Source: Undibacterium hunanense
Lineage (GTDB): Bacteria > Pseudomonadota > Gammaproteobacteria > Burkholderiales > Burkholderiaceae_D
NCBI RefSeq assembly: GCF_014284335.1
Contig: NZ_JACOGF010000003.1
Coordinates: 372,001-436,000, forward strand
DNA length: 64,000 bases
Direction of reading: 5' to 3'
The first letter of the stretch is position 1. Each line of letters opens with the position of its first letter. Positions 30,188 to 40,698 of this stretch are shown here, piece after piece. The position numbers were made by a program, and so were the translations under genes. The notes under the pieces are model-generated. The model saw only the letters and a list, made by a program, of their open reading frames with translations, was not told the origin of the DNA and made no database searches.

Positions 30188-31465
30188 TCAATGATCTGAC
30201 ACGCCGTTCGACGGCGCATAGTGACTTTTTACATAATCCAGGACTATGGCCTGAAACTCTTCGGCAATCTTGTCGCCGCGCAAGGTTAGCGCCTTGGCGC
30301 CATCGATAAATACTGGCGCTGCCGGGGATTCACCCGTACCAGGCAGGCTAATACCGATATTGGCATGTTTGGATTCGCCAGGCCCATTCACGATACAACC
30401 CATGACTGCCACATTCATGTTTTCCACACCGGGATATTCCAGCTTCCAACTCGGCATCTGGCTACGCAGGAAAGTCTGTATATCGTCAGCAAGCTCCTGA
30501 AAGACGGTAGATGTGGTCCTGCCGCAACCCGGGCAAGCGATCACCATGGGGGTAAACTTGCGCAAGCCCATGGTCTGCAAAATCTCCTGGCCAACGATGA
30601 CTTCGCGGCAGCGGTCGCCACCTGGTTCAGGGGTCAGGGAAATACGGATGGTATCGCCTATGCCTTCCTGCATCAGTACCGCCAATGCGGCTGTCGAGGC
30701 AACGATGCCCTTGCTACCCATACCTGCTTCGGTCAGACCAAGATGCAGGGGGTAATCGCAACGACGTCCCAGTTCACGATAAACGGCAATCAGGTCCTGC
30801 ACGCCAGACACCTTGCAGGACAGGATGATCTTGTCACCAGCCAGCCCCAGCTCTTCCGCCTTCTGGGCGCTTTCAATGGCAGACGTGATCAATGCTTCAT
30901 ACATGACCGCCTGCACACTCCAGGGTTCTGGACGCAGTGCATTAGCATCCATGATGCGGGCCAGCAAGGCCTGATCGAGGCTACCCCAATTGACGCCTAT
31001 GCGTACTGGCTTGTCGTAACGGCAGGCCATTTCTATCATTTGCGCAAATTGCGTATCACGCTTGGCACCCTTGCCTACATTACCAGGGTTAATCCGGTAC
31101 TTGGACAAGGCCTTGGCGCAATCGGGAAAATCATGCAACAGCGTGTGACCGTTATAGTGAAAATCCCCCACCAGCGGGACATCAATGCCCATTCTGTCGA
31201 GTTGCTCGCGTATTGCCGGTACGGCTGCAGCGGCTTCCGGATTATTCACGGTAATACGGACCAGTTCGGACCCGGCACGCGCCAGTTCCTTGATCTGGAT
31301 AGCGGTACCTATCGCATCTGCCGTATCGGTATTGGTCATGGACTGCACCACAACTGGCGCCCCACCACCAACGATCACTTCACGGCTGCCATAACTGACG
31401 CTGGCCGAACGGGATTTGCGCCTGAACTGAGGGCCAGAAGCAATTTCCGATAAAAAATCCGTCAT
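30188..31465 (-). CDS. ispG: 4-hydroxy-3-methylbut-2-enyl diphosphate synthase
   Basis: IspG is the [4Fe-4S] enzyme that reductively opens MEcPP in the MEP isoprenoid pathway. The 425-residue protein has [19 protein letters not shown] at the start and the barrel segment [10 protein letters not shown]. The cluster cysteines lie in [10 protein letters not shown] and [11 protein letters not shown]. It follows rodZ by 2 bp and precedes hisS, the usual gcpE-hisS order. Confidence 0.97.
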   Translation of the reverse strand: MTDFLSEIASGPQFRRKSRSASVSYGSREVIVGGGAPVVVQSMTNTDTADAIGTAIQIKELARAGSELVRITVNNPEAAAAVPAIREQLDRMGIDVPLVGDFHYNGHTLLHDFPDCAKALSKYRINPGNVGKGAKRDTQFAQMIEMACRYDKPVRIGVNWGSLDQALLARIMDANALRPEPWSVQAVMYEALITSAIESAQKAEELGLAGDKIILSCKVSGVQDLIAVYRELGRRCDYPLHLGLTEAGMGSKGIVASTAALAVLMQEGIGDTIRISLTPEPGGDRCREVIVGQEILQTMGLRKFTPMVIACPGCGRTTSTVFQELADDIQTFLRSQMPSWKLEYPGVENMNVAVMGCIVNGPGESKHANIGISLPGTGESPAAPVFIDGAKALTLRGDKIAEEFQAIVLDYVKSHYAPSNGVSDH

Positions 31466-31467
31466 CT

Positions 31468-32553
31468 TTACTTCACATTCAAATTAACAACATTGCTATC
31501 CTTGCCCGGCACGATACCCATGGCATTGCCACGCAACCAGCCTTCGACACCAGCGGCATTGCCTATCCTGATTTGCAATGCTTCTTTCATGTCAAAAAAC
31601 TCTTCCGTGCCAGCCTTGGCCAGGTGCGAGGTAACGACAGTACCGTTCTCACGTTTGACCTGTATCCACGAATCCTGCTTGAATTTAAGCTTCAATTGAT
31701 TGTTTCCAGTCTCGGCAGTGGCCGGACTGGCGACTACCAGCGGTGTACTCAGAGAAGGCACGCTAACGGGCGCAGCGGCAGCTGAGGGAGCAACTGAAGG
31801 GGCAACTGAGGCGGCAACCGGTGCAAGCACAGGTGCTGGTGTCGCGACTGAAGCCGGCGCCACATCCTGAGACAATTTTACTGCTGATGCAGCCTGCTCC
31901 TGATTTTCCAGGCGGGTACTGCTCCCGGCCATGCCGACACTTGAGGCTGGTGCCTCGGCCAGCTTTGGAGCCGTCGACTCATTTACAACACTGGCCGCAA
32001 CCGGATCCACGCTGGCACTGACATCTTCAGGTGTTTTGGTGGTGGATGGTGTCAACAAACCTTTGAAGTAACCAGACTGTTCCAGTTTTTGACCGCCAAC
32101 AAACAGCAAGGCAAATACGGCCAGCAAGGCTGCACCAATCAGATACTTGCGGTTATTGTTGTCCTGGCGTCCCAAAAACGGTGTGCGCGACTCCATGAAA
32201 GGGGTCGCCAATGTAGGACGCAAATCCGCATCCAGACCAGGAACCCCTGCTTCACTCGGCAGGCAGGCGATGATCGGCGCCGGGTCGAGTCGCAACAATT
32301 TTGCATAGGAACGTACAAAACCACGCACGATCACCATAGCAGGCAACAGTTCAAACTGATTATTCTCCAGTGCCTGGATTTGTCTTTGCGACAGCTTCAA
32401 CTGGTCGGCGACCTGTTGCAGACTCATGCCCTGCTGGATACGCGCAGCAGATAATTGTGAGCCAGCAGTCTGCACCACTGACAGTGCGACCTTACTTTCA
32501 GTCTGTTCAGGCGTTATCGGCTCGACAGGTGAATTCATTCCTGCTTCACTCAT
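31468..32553 (-). CDS. rodZ: RodZ-like cell-shape protein (HTH plus DUF4115)
   Basis: RodZ links MreB to the elongation machinery. The ATG at 32553 overlaps the pilW stop by 8 bp (ATGAGTGA), is preceded by a G-rich site, and gives 361 residues. It has a helix-turn-helix domain at 32-95 ([20 protein letters not shown]), a membrane segment at 137-154 ([18 protein letters not shown]), a Ser/Ala/Pro/Val-rich periplasmic linker at about 165-280 with short repeats, and a C-terminal DUF4115 beta domain ([18 protein letters not shown]). A longer frame to 32628 has no family support. Confidence 0.92.
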   Translation of the reverse strand: MSEAGMNSPVEPITPEQTESKVALSVVQTAGSQLSAARIQQGMSLQQVADQLKLSQRQIQALENNQFELLPAMVIVRGFVRSYAKLLRLDPAPIIACLPSEAGVPGLDADLRPTLATPFMESRTPFLGRQDNNNRKYLIGAALLAVFALLFVGGQKLEQSGYFKGLLTPSTTKTPEDVSASVDPVAASVVNESTAPKLAEAPASSVGMAGSSTRLENQEQAASAVKLSQDVAPASVATPAPVLAPVAASVAPSVAPSAAAAPVSVPSLSTPLVVASPATAETGNNQLKLKFKQDSWIQVKRENGTVVTSHLAKAGTEEFFDMKEALQIRIGNAAGVEGWLRGNAMGIVPGKDSNVVNLNVK

Positions 32554-33355
32554 TGAACACCCCACGCTGATACAAAGAATATTCTTTGGAATTTGGATGA
32601 CGACGACGCAATTGAGTCGCCAGGCCACTGACAGCGCCTTCGTCGCCCATTTTCTTTTCTATCCTGATTGCCAGCCACAAGACGTCTGCCGCCAACACAT
32701 CAAATTTCAATACGCGATTGATATAAAAACGCGCCTGCGAATATTCACCACGGTCAAACAGTATCTTGGCCAGGTTGGCGTTGATTGCCGGGCTGGCCGG
32801 ATCTTCGCGCAAGCCCTGCAGGAAATAGCGCTCGGCACCCAGCGGGTCCTTCAAACGCAAACTGCACAGGCCGGCATTATTCAAGGCCTTGCCCGGCGTC
32901 GCATAAGCAGGATCCTTGATAACCTTGTCCAGATAGACCAGACCCTGCTTTTCACGGCCATTCAGACACAGAAACCAGCCGTAGTTATTTTCGATATCCG
33001 AATTTCCTGGCGACAGCTTCAGCGCATACAGGAAGTTTTCCTCAGCCAACTGCTTCTCGCCGCTCTCCATGAAAATCAGGGCACGCACGCTATACGCGTC
33101 AACCAGATCAGGCGTAATCAACAAGGCCTGACGTATTTCTTCCAATGCGACTTTTTGCTGACCCTGCTTGTAGTAGTCGATTGCCAGTTGCATCCTGATG
33201 GAGGCACGCTTGCGCGCTTCCATTTTCTCGCTTGAGACATTCTCTTCAGGCTGATCGCCTTCAAGACGCGGCTTGGACCCACAAGCTGACAGCCCCAATG
33301 CCAGCACGATCAACATGCCGGTCAACAGGTGGTGACGCATTTGAAAAATTTTCAC
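32546..33355 (-). CDS. pilW: Type IV pilus biogenesis/stability lipoprotein PilW (PilF)
   Basis: This outer-membrane pilotin carries the PilQ secretin to the outer membrane and stabilises pili. The 269-residue protein has a lipoprotein signal ([10 protein letters not shown]), then about six TPR units at 45-260 ([40 protein letters not shown]). The GTG start at 33355 has GGAG upstream and overlaps the rlmN stop by 4 bp (GTGA). It is part of rlmN-pilW-rodZ-ispG-hisS. Confidence 0.93.
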   Translation of the reverse strand: MKIFQMRHHLLTGMLIVLALGLSACGSKPRLEGDQPEENVSSEKMEARKRASIRMQLAIDYYKQGQQKVALEEIRQALLITPDLVDAYSVRALIFMESGEKQLAEENFLYALKLSPGNSDIENNYGWFLCLNGREKQGLVYLDKVIKDPAYATPGKALNNAGLCSLRLKDPLGAERYFLQGLREDPASPAINANLAKILFDRGEYSQARFYINRVLKFDVLAADVLWLAIRIEKKMGDEGAVSGLATQLRRRHPNSKEYSLYQRGVFNE

Positions 33356-34509
33356 TGATTGATCTCCACGATCTTGCCAAAATTTTCGCCAAACTTCTTT
33401 TGATATTCCGCCATCTTTTGCATGCGTTCCTGCACGCGTGTTCTGTCCTGCACTTCACCGGCCAACTGTCCGCAAGCCGCATCGATATCATCGCCACGGG
33501 TTTTACGCGTGGTGGTAACGATGCCTGCATCAAGCAATATCTGTGCAAACGCCTTGATACGGGGATTGGCAGAACGCTTCAACCCGGATTCCGGGAAGGG
33601 ATTAAACGGAATCAGGTTGAACTTGCAAGGCACATCGCGTACCAGTTGAATCAGTTCACGCGCATGTTCATCGGTGTCGTTGACGCCGTCCAGCATGCAG
33701 TATTCAAAGGTAATGAAATCGCGTGGCGCAAATTCAAGGTAGCGCTTGCAGGCCGCCTTCAACTCTTCCAGCGGATGTTTTTTATTCAGGGGAATAAGAC
33801 CATCACGCAAGGTATTGTTCGATGCATGCAGCGATACTGCCAGAGCTACCGGGCATTCCTGCGCCAGCTTGTCTATCATCGGCACCACACCACTGGTGGA
33901 AACCGTCACACGGCGACGTGACAGACCATAGGCATTATCGTCCAGCATCAGGCGCAATGCTGTCACCGTGGGTTCAAAATTCAACAAGGGTTCGCCCATG
34001 CCCATCATCACCACATTGGTGATTTGACGCTCGCCCTTAGGGCCGGGAACAATACCTTTGGTTCTGCGCAATTCGAATTCGGCCATCCACAACTGGCCAA
34101 TAATTTCGCTTACACTCAAATTCCGGTTAAAACCCTGTTTGCCGGTAGAGCAAAAACGGCAATTCACCGCACAGCCAGCCTGGGTGGAAATACACAGGGT
34201 GCCGCGATTTTCTTCAGGGATAAAAACAGTCTCAACCGCATTGCCCTGCCCGACATCAACCAGCCATTTGCGCGTACCGTCCGTAGAGGTATGGTCGCTG
34301 ATAATGGCGGGAGCGGTAATAGTGGCCCGCGTGGTGAGCTTCTCGCGCAAGGATTTCGCGAGGTCAGTCATTTCTTCAAACGAGCTGGCACCAAACTGGT
34401 GTATCCAGCGTTGCAACTGCTTGGCGCGAAACGGCTTCTCACCCAACGTGCCGCAATAAGCGACGAGTTGCGCTGGATCCAGATCCAATAAATTTGTGAG
34501 CACCGTCAT
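33352..34509 (-). CDS. rlmN: Dual-specificity 23S rRNA/tRNA (adenine-C2)-methyltransferase RlmN
   Basis: RlmN is a radical-SAM enzyme that methylates C2 of A2503 in 23S rRNA and A37 in some tRNAs. Using the ATG at 34509 ([19 protein letters not shown]), it has 385 residues. The radical-SAM cluster [14 protein letters not shown] has the CX3CX2C spacing. [15 protein letters not shown] binds SAM, and a C-terminal Cys lies in DIDAACGQL. It is first in the long minus-strand housekeeping series. Confidence 0.97.
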   Translation of the reverse strand: MTVLTNLLDLDPAQLVAYCGTLGEKPFRAKQLQRWIHQFGASSFEEMTDLAKSLREKLTTRATITAPAIISDHTSTDGTRKWLVDVGQGNAVETVFIPEENRGTLCISTQAGCAVNCRFCSTGKQGFNRNLSVSEIIGQLWMAEFELRRTKGIVPGPKGERQITNVVMMGMGEPLLNFEPTVTALRLMLDDNAYGLSRRRVTVSTSGVVPMIDKLAQECPVALAVSLHASNNTLRDGLIPLNKKHPLEELKAACKRYLEFAPRDFITFEYCMLDGVNDTDEHARELIQLVRDVPCKFNLIPFNPFPESGLKRSANPRIKAFAQILLDAGIVTTTRKTRGDDIDAACGQLAGEVQDRTRVQERMQKMAEYQKKFGENFGKIVEINQ

Positions 34510-34522
34510 GATCTTTCTTTCG

Positions 34523-34553
34523 CACCCCGTGCAGCACAACGCCGCACGGGGTG
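34523..34553 (-). terminator. GC-rich hairpin between ndk and rlmN
   Basis: CACCCCGTGC (34523-34532) pairs with GCACGGGGTG (34544-34553) around 11 bases, between the ndk stop and the rlmN start. No T-run follows on the minus strand (GCGAAAGAAAG), so it could be a weak terminator or a structured 5' leader of rlmN. Confidence 0.5.
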
Positions 34554-34588
34554 AAGTCTTAAAACGTCAAATTCAGATAAAGTCCGAA

Positions 34589-35014
34589 TTAACGTGAATA
34601 CACGTTCAACGCTGGGAAGTAGTAAGCGATTTCCACAGCAGCTGTTTCAGCAGCGTCGGAACCGTGAACAGCGTTTGCATCGATAGAATCAGCAAAATCC
34701 GCACGGATAGTGCCAGCATCTGCCTTCTTAGGATCCGTCGCGCCCATCAGGTCACGGTTTTTCAAAATTGCGCCTTCGCCTTCCAGAACCTGGATCATTA
34801 CCGGGCCGGAGATCATGAAGTCAACCAGGTCCTTGAAGAACGGACGTGCGCTGTGAACAGCGTAGAAGCCTTCAGCTTCAGCGCGGGACAATTGTGCCAT
34901 GCGAGCAGCAACTACTTTCAGGCCAGCGCCTTCAAAGCGACTGTAAATTTGACCGATCACGTTTTTTGCAACTGCGTCAGGTTTAATAATAGACAATGTA
35001 CGTTCAATAGCCAT
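34589..35014 (-). CDS. ndk: Nucleoside diphosphate kinase
   Basis: Ndk balances nucleoside triphosphate pools by phosphate transfer through a histidine. The 141-residue protein is the normal length: [20 protein letters not shown] at the start, [16 protein letters not shown] in the middle, and the active-site histidine in [17 protein letters not shown] ribosome site lies upstream of the ATG. It stands alone, with the 228 bp to rlmD holding no gene. Confidence 0.98.
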   Translation of the reverse strand: MAIERTLSIIKPDAVAKNVIGQIYSRFEGAGLKVVAARMAQLSRAEAEGFYAVHSARPFFKDLVDFMISGPVMIQVLEGEGAILKNRDLMGATDPKKADAGTIRADFADSIDANAVHGSDAAETAAVEIAYYFPALNVYSR

Positions 35015-35242
35015 CTAAAAACTCCAATAAAAAGAAAGGGTTAAGAAAAAATTCGAGAATTCATCTAACCTTAGATTTTACCATGAAACCACAATATCAG
35101 ATATGTCTTTCAAGAAATACAATGAATCAAATGACTTCGGGACCTTACCCCCCAAAGCCATTCGCGGCACCGGCAAACCGACAAATAAGCGGAAGCGAGT
35201 ACCAGCACTGCGTCAAGACATCGTTATCGGGTCTGGTTAAAA

Positions 35243-36577
35243 CTAAACAAGGTCAAATACTGCCATGGATTCCACATGCGAGGTATGTGGAAACATATTG
35301 ACAACACCGGCACTACTGAGACGGTAGCCAGCCTGATTGACCAGCATACCAGCATCCCTGGCGAGGGTTGAGGGACTGCAGGATACATAGACCAGGCGTT
35401 TGGGCAACAGTTGCGGCGCAGTCTGACTCAAATCTATCAATGCCTGACAAACCGCCATGGCTCCATCACGCGGCGGATCAATCAGGAAACGGTCAAATTT
35501 ACCCAACTTTACAAAATCATCCGCAGTGACTTCAAACAAATTCCTGGTACTAAATGAGGTTTTATCTGCCAGGCCATTATGGCGGGCATTTTCCAGCGCA
35601 CGTTCGGTCAGGGTATCACTACCCTCTATACCGACCACTTCCTTTGCCAATGTAGCAATAGGCAAAGTAAAATTACCCAGACCACAGAACAGATCAGCGA
35701 TACGCTCATCTTTTTGCACATCCAGCAAACGCAAGGCCCGCGCCACCAGTACCCGGTTGATATGGTGATTGACCTGGGTAAAATCAGTTGGCTTGAATGG
35801 CATTTTGATACCAAATTCCGGCAATAGATAATGCAAATCACTTCGCGGTGGGTAATACGGCTCTGCCGTTTCCGGCCCCCTGACCTGCAACCACCATTGC
35901 ACCTGATACTGATCGGCAAACGCCTTCAGTTTGACTTCATCGTCTTTGGAAAGCGGCGCCATGATGCGCAACACCATGGCAGTCACACCCTCACCTATCG
36001 CCAGTTCGATTTGCGGCAATGCTTCGACGATGGACAAGGATGCCACCAGGCCACGCAAAGGCATCAGCATGGCTGAAACATGGGGCGGCAAGATTTCACA
36101 GGTTTCCATATTCGCGACATAGCGCGATTTTTTCTCATGGAAACCCACCAGAACCGTACCTTTTTTGATCACATGGCGCACTGACAAACGGGCACGATAG
36201 CGATAACCCCAGGTTGGTCCGATGATGGGGCGCATCATGATATCTGCCCTGACCTTACCTATATGCGAAAGATTATCTTCCAGCACCCGCTGCTTCATTG
36301 CCACCTGGGCATTGGCATCGAGATGCTGCATGGAACAGCCACCGCAAGTGCCAAAAAATTCACATTTCGGCTCCACCCTTTGCGATGATTCACGCACCAG
36401 ACTGGTCATGGTCGCTGCTTCCCAACTGGCTTTCTTTTTATAGGTACTGAATTCGACCAGCTCGCCCGGCAGTGCGCCATCTACAAAGACGACCTTGCCA
36501 GTCGAACCGTCTTCGTTTTGCAAATTACCGACGCCACGTGCGTCCATATCTAAAGAGCGAATTTCTAGTGTATTCAT
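35243..36577 (-). CDS. rlmD: 23S rRNA (uracil-1939-C5)-methyltransferase RlmD
   Basis: RlmD makes m5U1939 in 23S rRNA. The 444-residue protein has an N-terminal TRAM domain (about 1-60). The iron-sulfur cysteines lie in CEFFGTCGGCSMQHL and further on at CEILPP. The Rossmann methyltransferase domain has IADLFCGLGNFTLPIA, RFLIDPPRDGA, and the nucleophile Cys in VYVSCSPSTLARD. It has its own likely promoter upstream and is not tightly linked to rpoS. Confidence 0.96.
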   Translation of the reverse strand: MNTLEIRSLDMDARGVGNLQNEDGSTGKVVFVDGALPGELVEFSTYKKKASWEAATMTSLVRESSQRVEPKCEFFGTCGGCSMQHLDANAQVAMKQRVLEDNLSHIGKVRADIMMRPIIGPTWGYRYRARLSVRHVIKKGTVLVGFHEKKSRYVANMETCEILPPHVSAMLMPLRGLVASLSIVEALPQIELAIGEGVTAMVLRIMAPLSKDDEVKLKAFADQYQVQWWLQVRGPETAEPYYPPRSDLHYLLPEFGIKMPFKPTDFTQVNHHINRVLVARALRLLDVQKDERIADLFCGLGNFTLPIATLAKEVVGIEGSDTLTERALENARHNGLADKTSFSTRNLFEVTADDFVKLGKFDRFLIDPPRDGAMAVCQALIDLSQTAPQLLPKRLVYVSCSPSTLARDAGMLVNQAGYRLSSAGVVNMFPHTSHVESMAVFDLV

Positions 36578-36637
36578 GGAAATTGACAGTACGACCTACA
36601 CGCCGCACCGCTGAGAAGTGGAATTTTAAAAGACGGA

Positions 36638-36667
36638 ATTATAAGAGATGCACAGACATGCGCCCAA
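36638..36667 (-). promoter_or_regulatory. Candidate sigma-70 promoter of rlmD
   Basis: On the minus strand TTGGGC (36667-36662), an 18-bp spacer and a perfect TATAAT (36643-36638) lie about 60 bp before the rlmD ATG, in the 196-bp gap after rpoS. The -35 is only a partial match. Confidence 0.45.
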
Positions 36668-36773
36668 AAATAGTTGAAATCAACCATTCAAGACCGGCCA
36701 TGCCAGCAATCACCAGTAACGATGACAATGCGAAAAAAGCGAAACGAGTAGCAGGCAAGCAGGCAGGTGCCAG

Positions 36774-37841
36774 CTAAAGCACAGAATCCCGCCCAACGCC
36801 GCGCGAAGCAAAAGATCGCTTCAATTTGATCAGGGCCTCTTGCTGAATCTGGCGCACACGCTCACGGGTGATACCCATTTCATCGGCCAGGGTTTCCAGG
36901 GTTGCCGGATCATCATTATCGAGACCAAAGCGGCGCACGATGACGATACGCTGCTTGTCAGGCAACTTGGATAGCCAGTCACGCACCAGGATGGTCATCT
37001 CATGCTGTTCTGCACGGATGTCCGGCGCATCGTCACTGTCGCCTGGCAGCATATCCATGAGACTGGATTGCGGATCATTATCCAGCGGCGTATCCAGCGA
37101 TGTAGCATGTTCGGACAGGGTGAGAATATCCTGCACCTCATCCACTGGCCGGTCGACCAGCAAGGCAATATCTTCCAGCGCGGCATCGCGGCCATCCCGC
37201 CTTTGTGATTCGAGGTGGTATTTGGCACGCAGTATCTGGTTCAATTCCCTGACCATGTGCACTGGCAGGCGTATGGTCCTGGCCTGGTTCATGATGGCGC
37301 GCTCTATGCTCTGGCGTATCCACCAGGTAGCATAGGTGGAAAAACGAAAACCGCGTTCGGGTTCAAACTTGTCTATCGCATGCATGAGCCCAAGATTGCC
37401 CTCTTCTATCATGTCGAGCAGGGCAACACCGCGATTGATGTAATGCTTGGCAATCGACACTACCAGACGCAGATTGTGTTCGATCATCTTTTGTCTGGCT
37501 TCAAAATCACCCTGCTTTGCCAGTGTTGCGTAATGCAACTCCTCAGAAGAAGCAAACAGCGGACGGGTACCAATCTGGTTCAGATAGTACTGTGTGGTGT
37601 CGGTAGACAACTCTGCCGCCAGTACCGTTTTCAATTCATCAATAGGGGCAACAATCAGGGTAGCCGGATCATCGCCCTGCTCTTCCTGAGATTCGCGGGA
37701 AATCTCGCCTGCATCGTCCGCCATATCATCGGCAACATCACCCTGCAAACGTGCATCTGCATCCGCGGCTTCACCTGCAGCATCCAGGTCGTCACTTGCG
37801 GCAGAATTTCCCAGCTTGTAAGTACTTAAGTTGTTGTGCAT
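36774..37841 (-). CDS. rpoS: Stationary-phase sigma factor RpoS
   Basis: RpoS directs RNA polymerase to general-stress and stationary-phase genes. The 355-residue protein has an acidic N-terminal extension of about 60 residues common in Burkholderiales, then region 1.2 ([20 protein letters not shown]), region 2 ([35 protein letters not shown]), region 3, and region 4 with the HTH ([20 protein letters not shown]). The gene lies 139 bp after nlpD, as in other proteobacteria, where the main rpoS promoter lies inside nlpD. Confidence 0.97.
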   Translation of the reverse strand: MHNNLSTYKLGNSAASDDLDAAGEAADADARLQGDVADDMADDAGEISRESQEEQGDDPATLIVAPIDELKTVLAAELSTDTTQYYLNQIGTRPLFASSEELHYATLAKQGDFEARQKMIEHNLRLVVSIAKHYINRGVALLDMIEEGNLGLMHAIDKFEPERGFRFSTYATWWIRQSIERAIMNQARTIRLPVHMVRELNQILRAKYHLESQRRDGRDAALEDIALLVDRPVDEVQDILTLSEHATSLDTPLDNDPQSSLMDMLPGDSDDAPDIRAEQHEMTILVRDWLSKLPDKQRIVIVRRFGLDNDDPATLETLADEMGITRERVRQIQQEALIKLKRSFASRGVGRDSVL

Positions 37842-37980
37842 GATGACCTGTATTGATTCACGTATCCGGTAAATTCATTCCATCTGGGCATTTATTCTTT
37901 AGGGAATCTTCCTCAACCTCACAGACAGGGACTCCCGGAGACATCTTACAACGCTTATCAAGCTTCCTACATATATCAGC

Positions 37981-38925
37981 TTAACGTCCTGGCAAGTATT
38001 TCATCGGGTCCAGCGGCTTGCCTTGTAATCGTATTTCAAAGTGCAGCTTCACCGTTTCACTATCAGAATTACCCATCTCGGCTATTTTTTGCCCTTTGGT
38101 GATGGACTGCCCTTCTTTCACCAGAATCGCCTTGTTATGTGCATACGCAGATAACAGACTACTGTTGTGTTTAATAATGACGAGATTACCATATCCGCGT
38201 ATACCGCTACCGGCATACATGACTTTACCTGCACCTGCCGCCAGAATATCCTGCCCCAGTTTACCGGCGATATCCAGTCCTTTATTTTTTGCATCATCGT
38301 AGCTTGCCACGACTTTACCTTCGGCCGGCCACATCCATTCTACGGAATCAGATTCTGCTGCCACTGGCTCTGCCGCCCTGGCGGGCACAGGCACGTCAGG
38401 CTTGACTGCCGGTGTGGGTATTACAGCTGCAACAACTGTCGCGTCTGTTTTCTGCAACTCAGCCAGATTACCTTCAGAATAAGGGCGTTTGTCGCCACGA
38501 GGATTATTCTTGTTGGTAGCAGGATTCGTCAGTGGCTTTACTTCAACTGAGGAATTGGCAATACCTGAAGTTTGTGCTGTTGCAGTACCATCTGGCGGTG
38601 CTACGCGCAATACTTGCCCCACCTTGATGTCATTTGGATTTTTCAAGTCATTCCATGCGACCAGGTCGGCATAGCTTTGCCCGTGATCCAGAGCGATACG
38701 GTACAAGCCATCACCACGTTTGACAACGTAGGTGCCACGGGTATTATCCGGCGCCTTGACAGGCGGTTTGACCGCGACCTCGACGGGTGGAGTGTCACTT
38801 GGTTTTTGCTCGACACCGCGCTCCACTACAGGTGCGCGATTAGGTAAATTGGTTGTACAGGCACTCAATCCCGCCAGTACGGTAAGCACGACACCTGCTT
38901 GTAATATCTGCTGTATTGTCTTCAT
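37981..38925 (-). CDS. nlpD: NlpD-type murein hydrolase activator lipoprotein (LysM plus degenerate LytM)
   Basis: NlpD activates the amidase AmiC during septum splitting. The 314-residue lipoprotein has the lipobox LSAC with Cys at 23, a LysM peptidoglycan-binding domain at about 64-108 (YVVKRGDGLYRIALDHGQSY), a linker, and a C-terminal M23/LytM domain. The active-site pattern is broken: the usual first metal-binding His region reads NKGLDIAGK, and the HxH reads LHFEIR, so it should activate rather than cut. The surE-pcm-nlpD-rpoS order supports the name. Confidence 0.93.
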   Translation of the reverse strand: MKTIQQILQAGVVLTVLAGLSACTTNLPNRAPVVERGVEQKPSDTPPVEVAVKPPVKAPDNTRGTYVVKRGDGLYRIALDHGQSYADLVAWNDLKNPNDIKVGQVLRVAPPDGTATAQTSGIANSSVEVKPLTNPATNKNNPRGDKRPYSEGNLAELQKTDATVVAAVIPTPAVKPDVPVPARAAEPVAAESDSVEWMWPAEGKVVASYDDAKNKGLDIAGKLGQDILAAGAGKVMYAGSGIRGYGNLVIIKHNSSLLSAYAHNKAILVKEGQSITKGQKIAEMGNSDSETVKLHFEIRLQGKPLDPMKYLPGR

Positions 38926-38971
38926 TTCTCTTTTTTAATCAGTTAAATTCGCTGCCACCTGACAACGCGTC

Positions 38972-39859
38972 CTAAATGACGCCAGAATGCAAAGGCACAA
39001 AATGGCATTGCTCCATGACTGCACGAGTCCATTCATAATTTGAAACCCGTTCTATCAGTTGCAGCACCTGGTTTCTGCCACCTACCGGCGCCACCAGTCT
39101 TCCGCCAACGCGCAATTGCTGCAACAGGGCCTGCGGCACTTCCATACCGGCAGCAGCCAGTATAATACCGTCAAACGGTGCTTCCTGAGGCAAACCCAGC
39201 ATGCCATCGCCATAATGCAGGCGTATATTGGCAATCCGCATGGGGCGCAAATTGGTTTTTGCCAGCTCATGCAGGGCCTTGATACGCTCTATCGAATACA
39301 CCTCTTTCGCCACCACCGACAACACTGCCGCCTGATAGCCACAGCCGGTACCAATTTCCAGCACACGCCCCAGATTCGCGCCATTACGCATGATCTCCAG
39401 CATGCGTGCCACGATGTAAGGCTGGGAAATGGTCTGGTGATGACCAATCGGCAAAGACGCATCCACATAAGCCTGGCTTGCCATCCCGGATTCAAGAAAC
39501 AAATGACGTGGCACTGCCTGCAAGGCCGCCAGCACCGTCGTATCTCTCACGCCCTGCTGTGCAACCCTGGCCACCATGGCCCGCCGCACACCTTCGGACA
39601 CCAGAGGGCCGGACAGTAATGAGGGTGACAGGCCTGCTGTCCCTGTATTGCTTGCATTGCCAACATTTCCACCCTGAGAAAACCTGGGTTCGGCCCTGGG
39701 TGCGGTCTGGTGTGCAGCCTTGCCGCTCAGATGATGGGCTGCATTACGCATGGCCGTCTGCGGCATTGCCGTGCGGTTCAACGAACGGTCACCGCTTTTG
39801 TCTTTCTGGTTGACGACCGATGACAAGGGCAAAGGAAATCGCTTGTCTTTGCTTGTCAT
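38972..39859 (-). CDS. pcm: Protein-L-isoaspartate O-methyltransferase
   Basis: Pcm repairs isoaspartyl residues in aged proteins by SAM-dependent methylation. The 295-residue protein contains a typical catalytic domain of about 210 residues ([52 protein letters not shown]). It carries an N-terminal extension of about 80 residues rich in Ser, Gln, Ala and Asn with no recognisable fold. The start shares ATGA with the surE stop, which supports the long form. Confidence 0.94.
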   Translation of the reverse strand: MTSKDKRFPLPLSSVVNQKDKSGDRSLNRTAMPQTAMRNAAHHLSGKAAHQTAPRAEPRFSQGGNVGNASNTGTAGLSPSLLSGPLVSEGVRRAMVARVAQQGVRDTTVLAALQAVPRHLFLESGMASQAYVDASLPIGHHQTISQPYIVARMLEIMRNGANLGRVLEIGTGCGYQAAVLSVVAKEVYSIERIKALHELAKTNLRPMRIANIRLHYGDGMLGLPQEAPFDGIILAAAGMEVPQALLQQLRVGGRLVAPVGGRNQVLQLIERVSNYEWTRAVMEQCHFVPLHSGVI

Positions 39860-40593
39860 GCGAAATCCAGATTCAAGTGTGCCAGTTGCCGGGTATTCGT
39901 CAAATCTATCTGCAAAGGGGTGACTGAAACAAAATTTCTGGCTGTCGCATCAAAGTCCGTTCCGGGACTGGCATCGCTGGCAGCACCCGGCGGGCCTATC
40001 CAGTAAATATCACGGCCATGCGGGTCTGTCATGTGGATCACGGGTTCTGAAGTATGCCGTTTGCCCAGCCGCGACTTGCGTATGCCCTTGATATCCTTGT
40101 AAGGCAGATTGGGAATATTCACATTCAGCAAAAATGGTGCAGGCAGTTCGGGAAAGCCACGCTTGACGATCTCTTCTGCAACCCTTGCGGCGGCATCCAG
40201 ATGCTGCCAGCCTTTCTCGGTTTGCGAAAAGGCAATAGACGGGATGCCAAACAAAAATCCTTCGGTTGCAGCCGCCACGGTGCCTGAGTACAGGGTGTCA
40301 TCCCCCATATTCTGGCCCTGATTAATACCCGACACGACCAGATCAGGCTTGTCTTTCATAATTGCAGTCAGGGCGATATGCACGCAATCAGACGGTGTGC
40401 CGTTCACAAAATAAAATCCATTTGCAGCACGCTGCACGCTCAAGGGGCGATCCAGGGTTAGCGCATTCGATGCGCCGGACCGATTACTGTCAGGCGCTAC
40501 CACCGTGACCTCGGCAAATGCAGACATTGCAGCCGCCAGTGCAACGATGCCCGGGGCCAAATAACCATCATCATTACTGATCAGAATTTTCAT
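39856..40593 (-). CDS. surE: 5'/3'-nucleotidase SurE
   Basis: SurE is a metal-dependent nucleotidase and exopolyphosphatase linked to stationary-phase survival. The 245-residue protein begins [16 protein letters not shown], with the metal-binding Asp pair. It contains [20 protein letters not shown] and the closing [20 protein letters not shown]. It overlaps pcm by 4 bp and is divergent from the oxidoreductase gene. Confidence 0.97.
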   Translation of the reverse strand: MKILISNDDGYLAPGIVALAAAMSAFAEVTVVAPDSNRSGASNALTLDRPLSVQRAANGFYFVNGTPSDCVHIALTAIMKDKPDLVVSGINQGQNMGDDTLYSGTVAAATEGFLFGIPSIAFSQTEKGWQHLDAAARVAEEIVKRGFPELPAPFLLNVNIPNLPYKDIKGIRKSRLGKRHTSEPVIHMTDPHGRDIYWIGPPGAASDASPGTDFDATARNFVSVTPLQIDLTNTRQLAHLNLDFA

Positions 40594-40698
40594 GCTTTGT
40601 ATTCTACCTGATGCTGAAATATAAATTTCTACAGAGAATAGATTTTTGCGGCATAATCACAAAATCAAACGGTCGTACTATTTTATGGAGACATCAAA

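Noticed and set aside
30365..31453. 362-residue plus-strand frame opposite ispG
   Set aside because: Antisense shadow of a conserved enzyme; no start signal or homology seen.
35083..35301. 72-residue plus frame between ndk and rlmD
   Set aside because: It overlaps the end of rlmD, has no ribosome site and looks like chance; the 228-bp gap is treated as non-coding.
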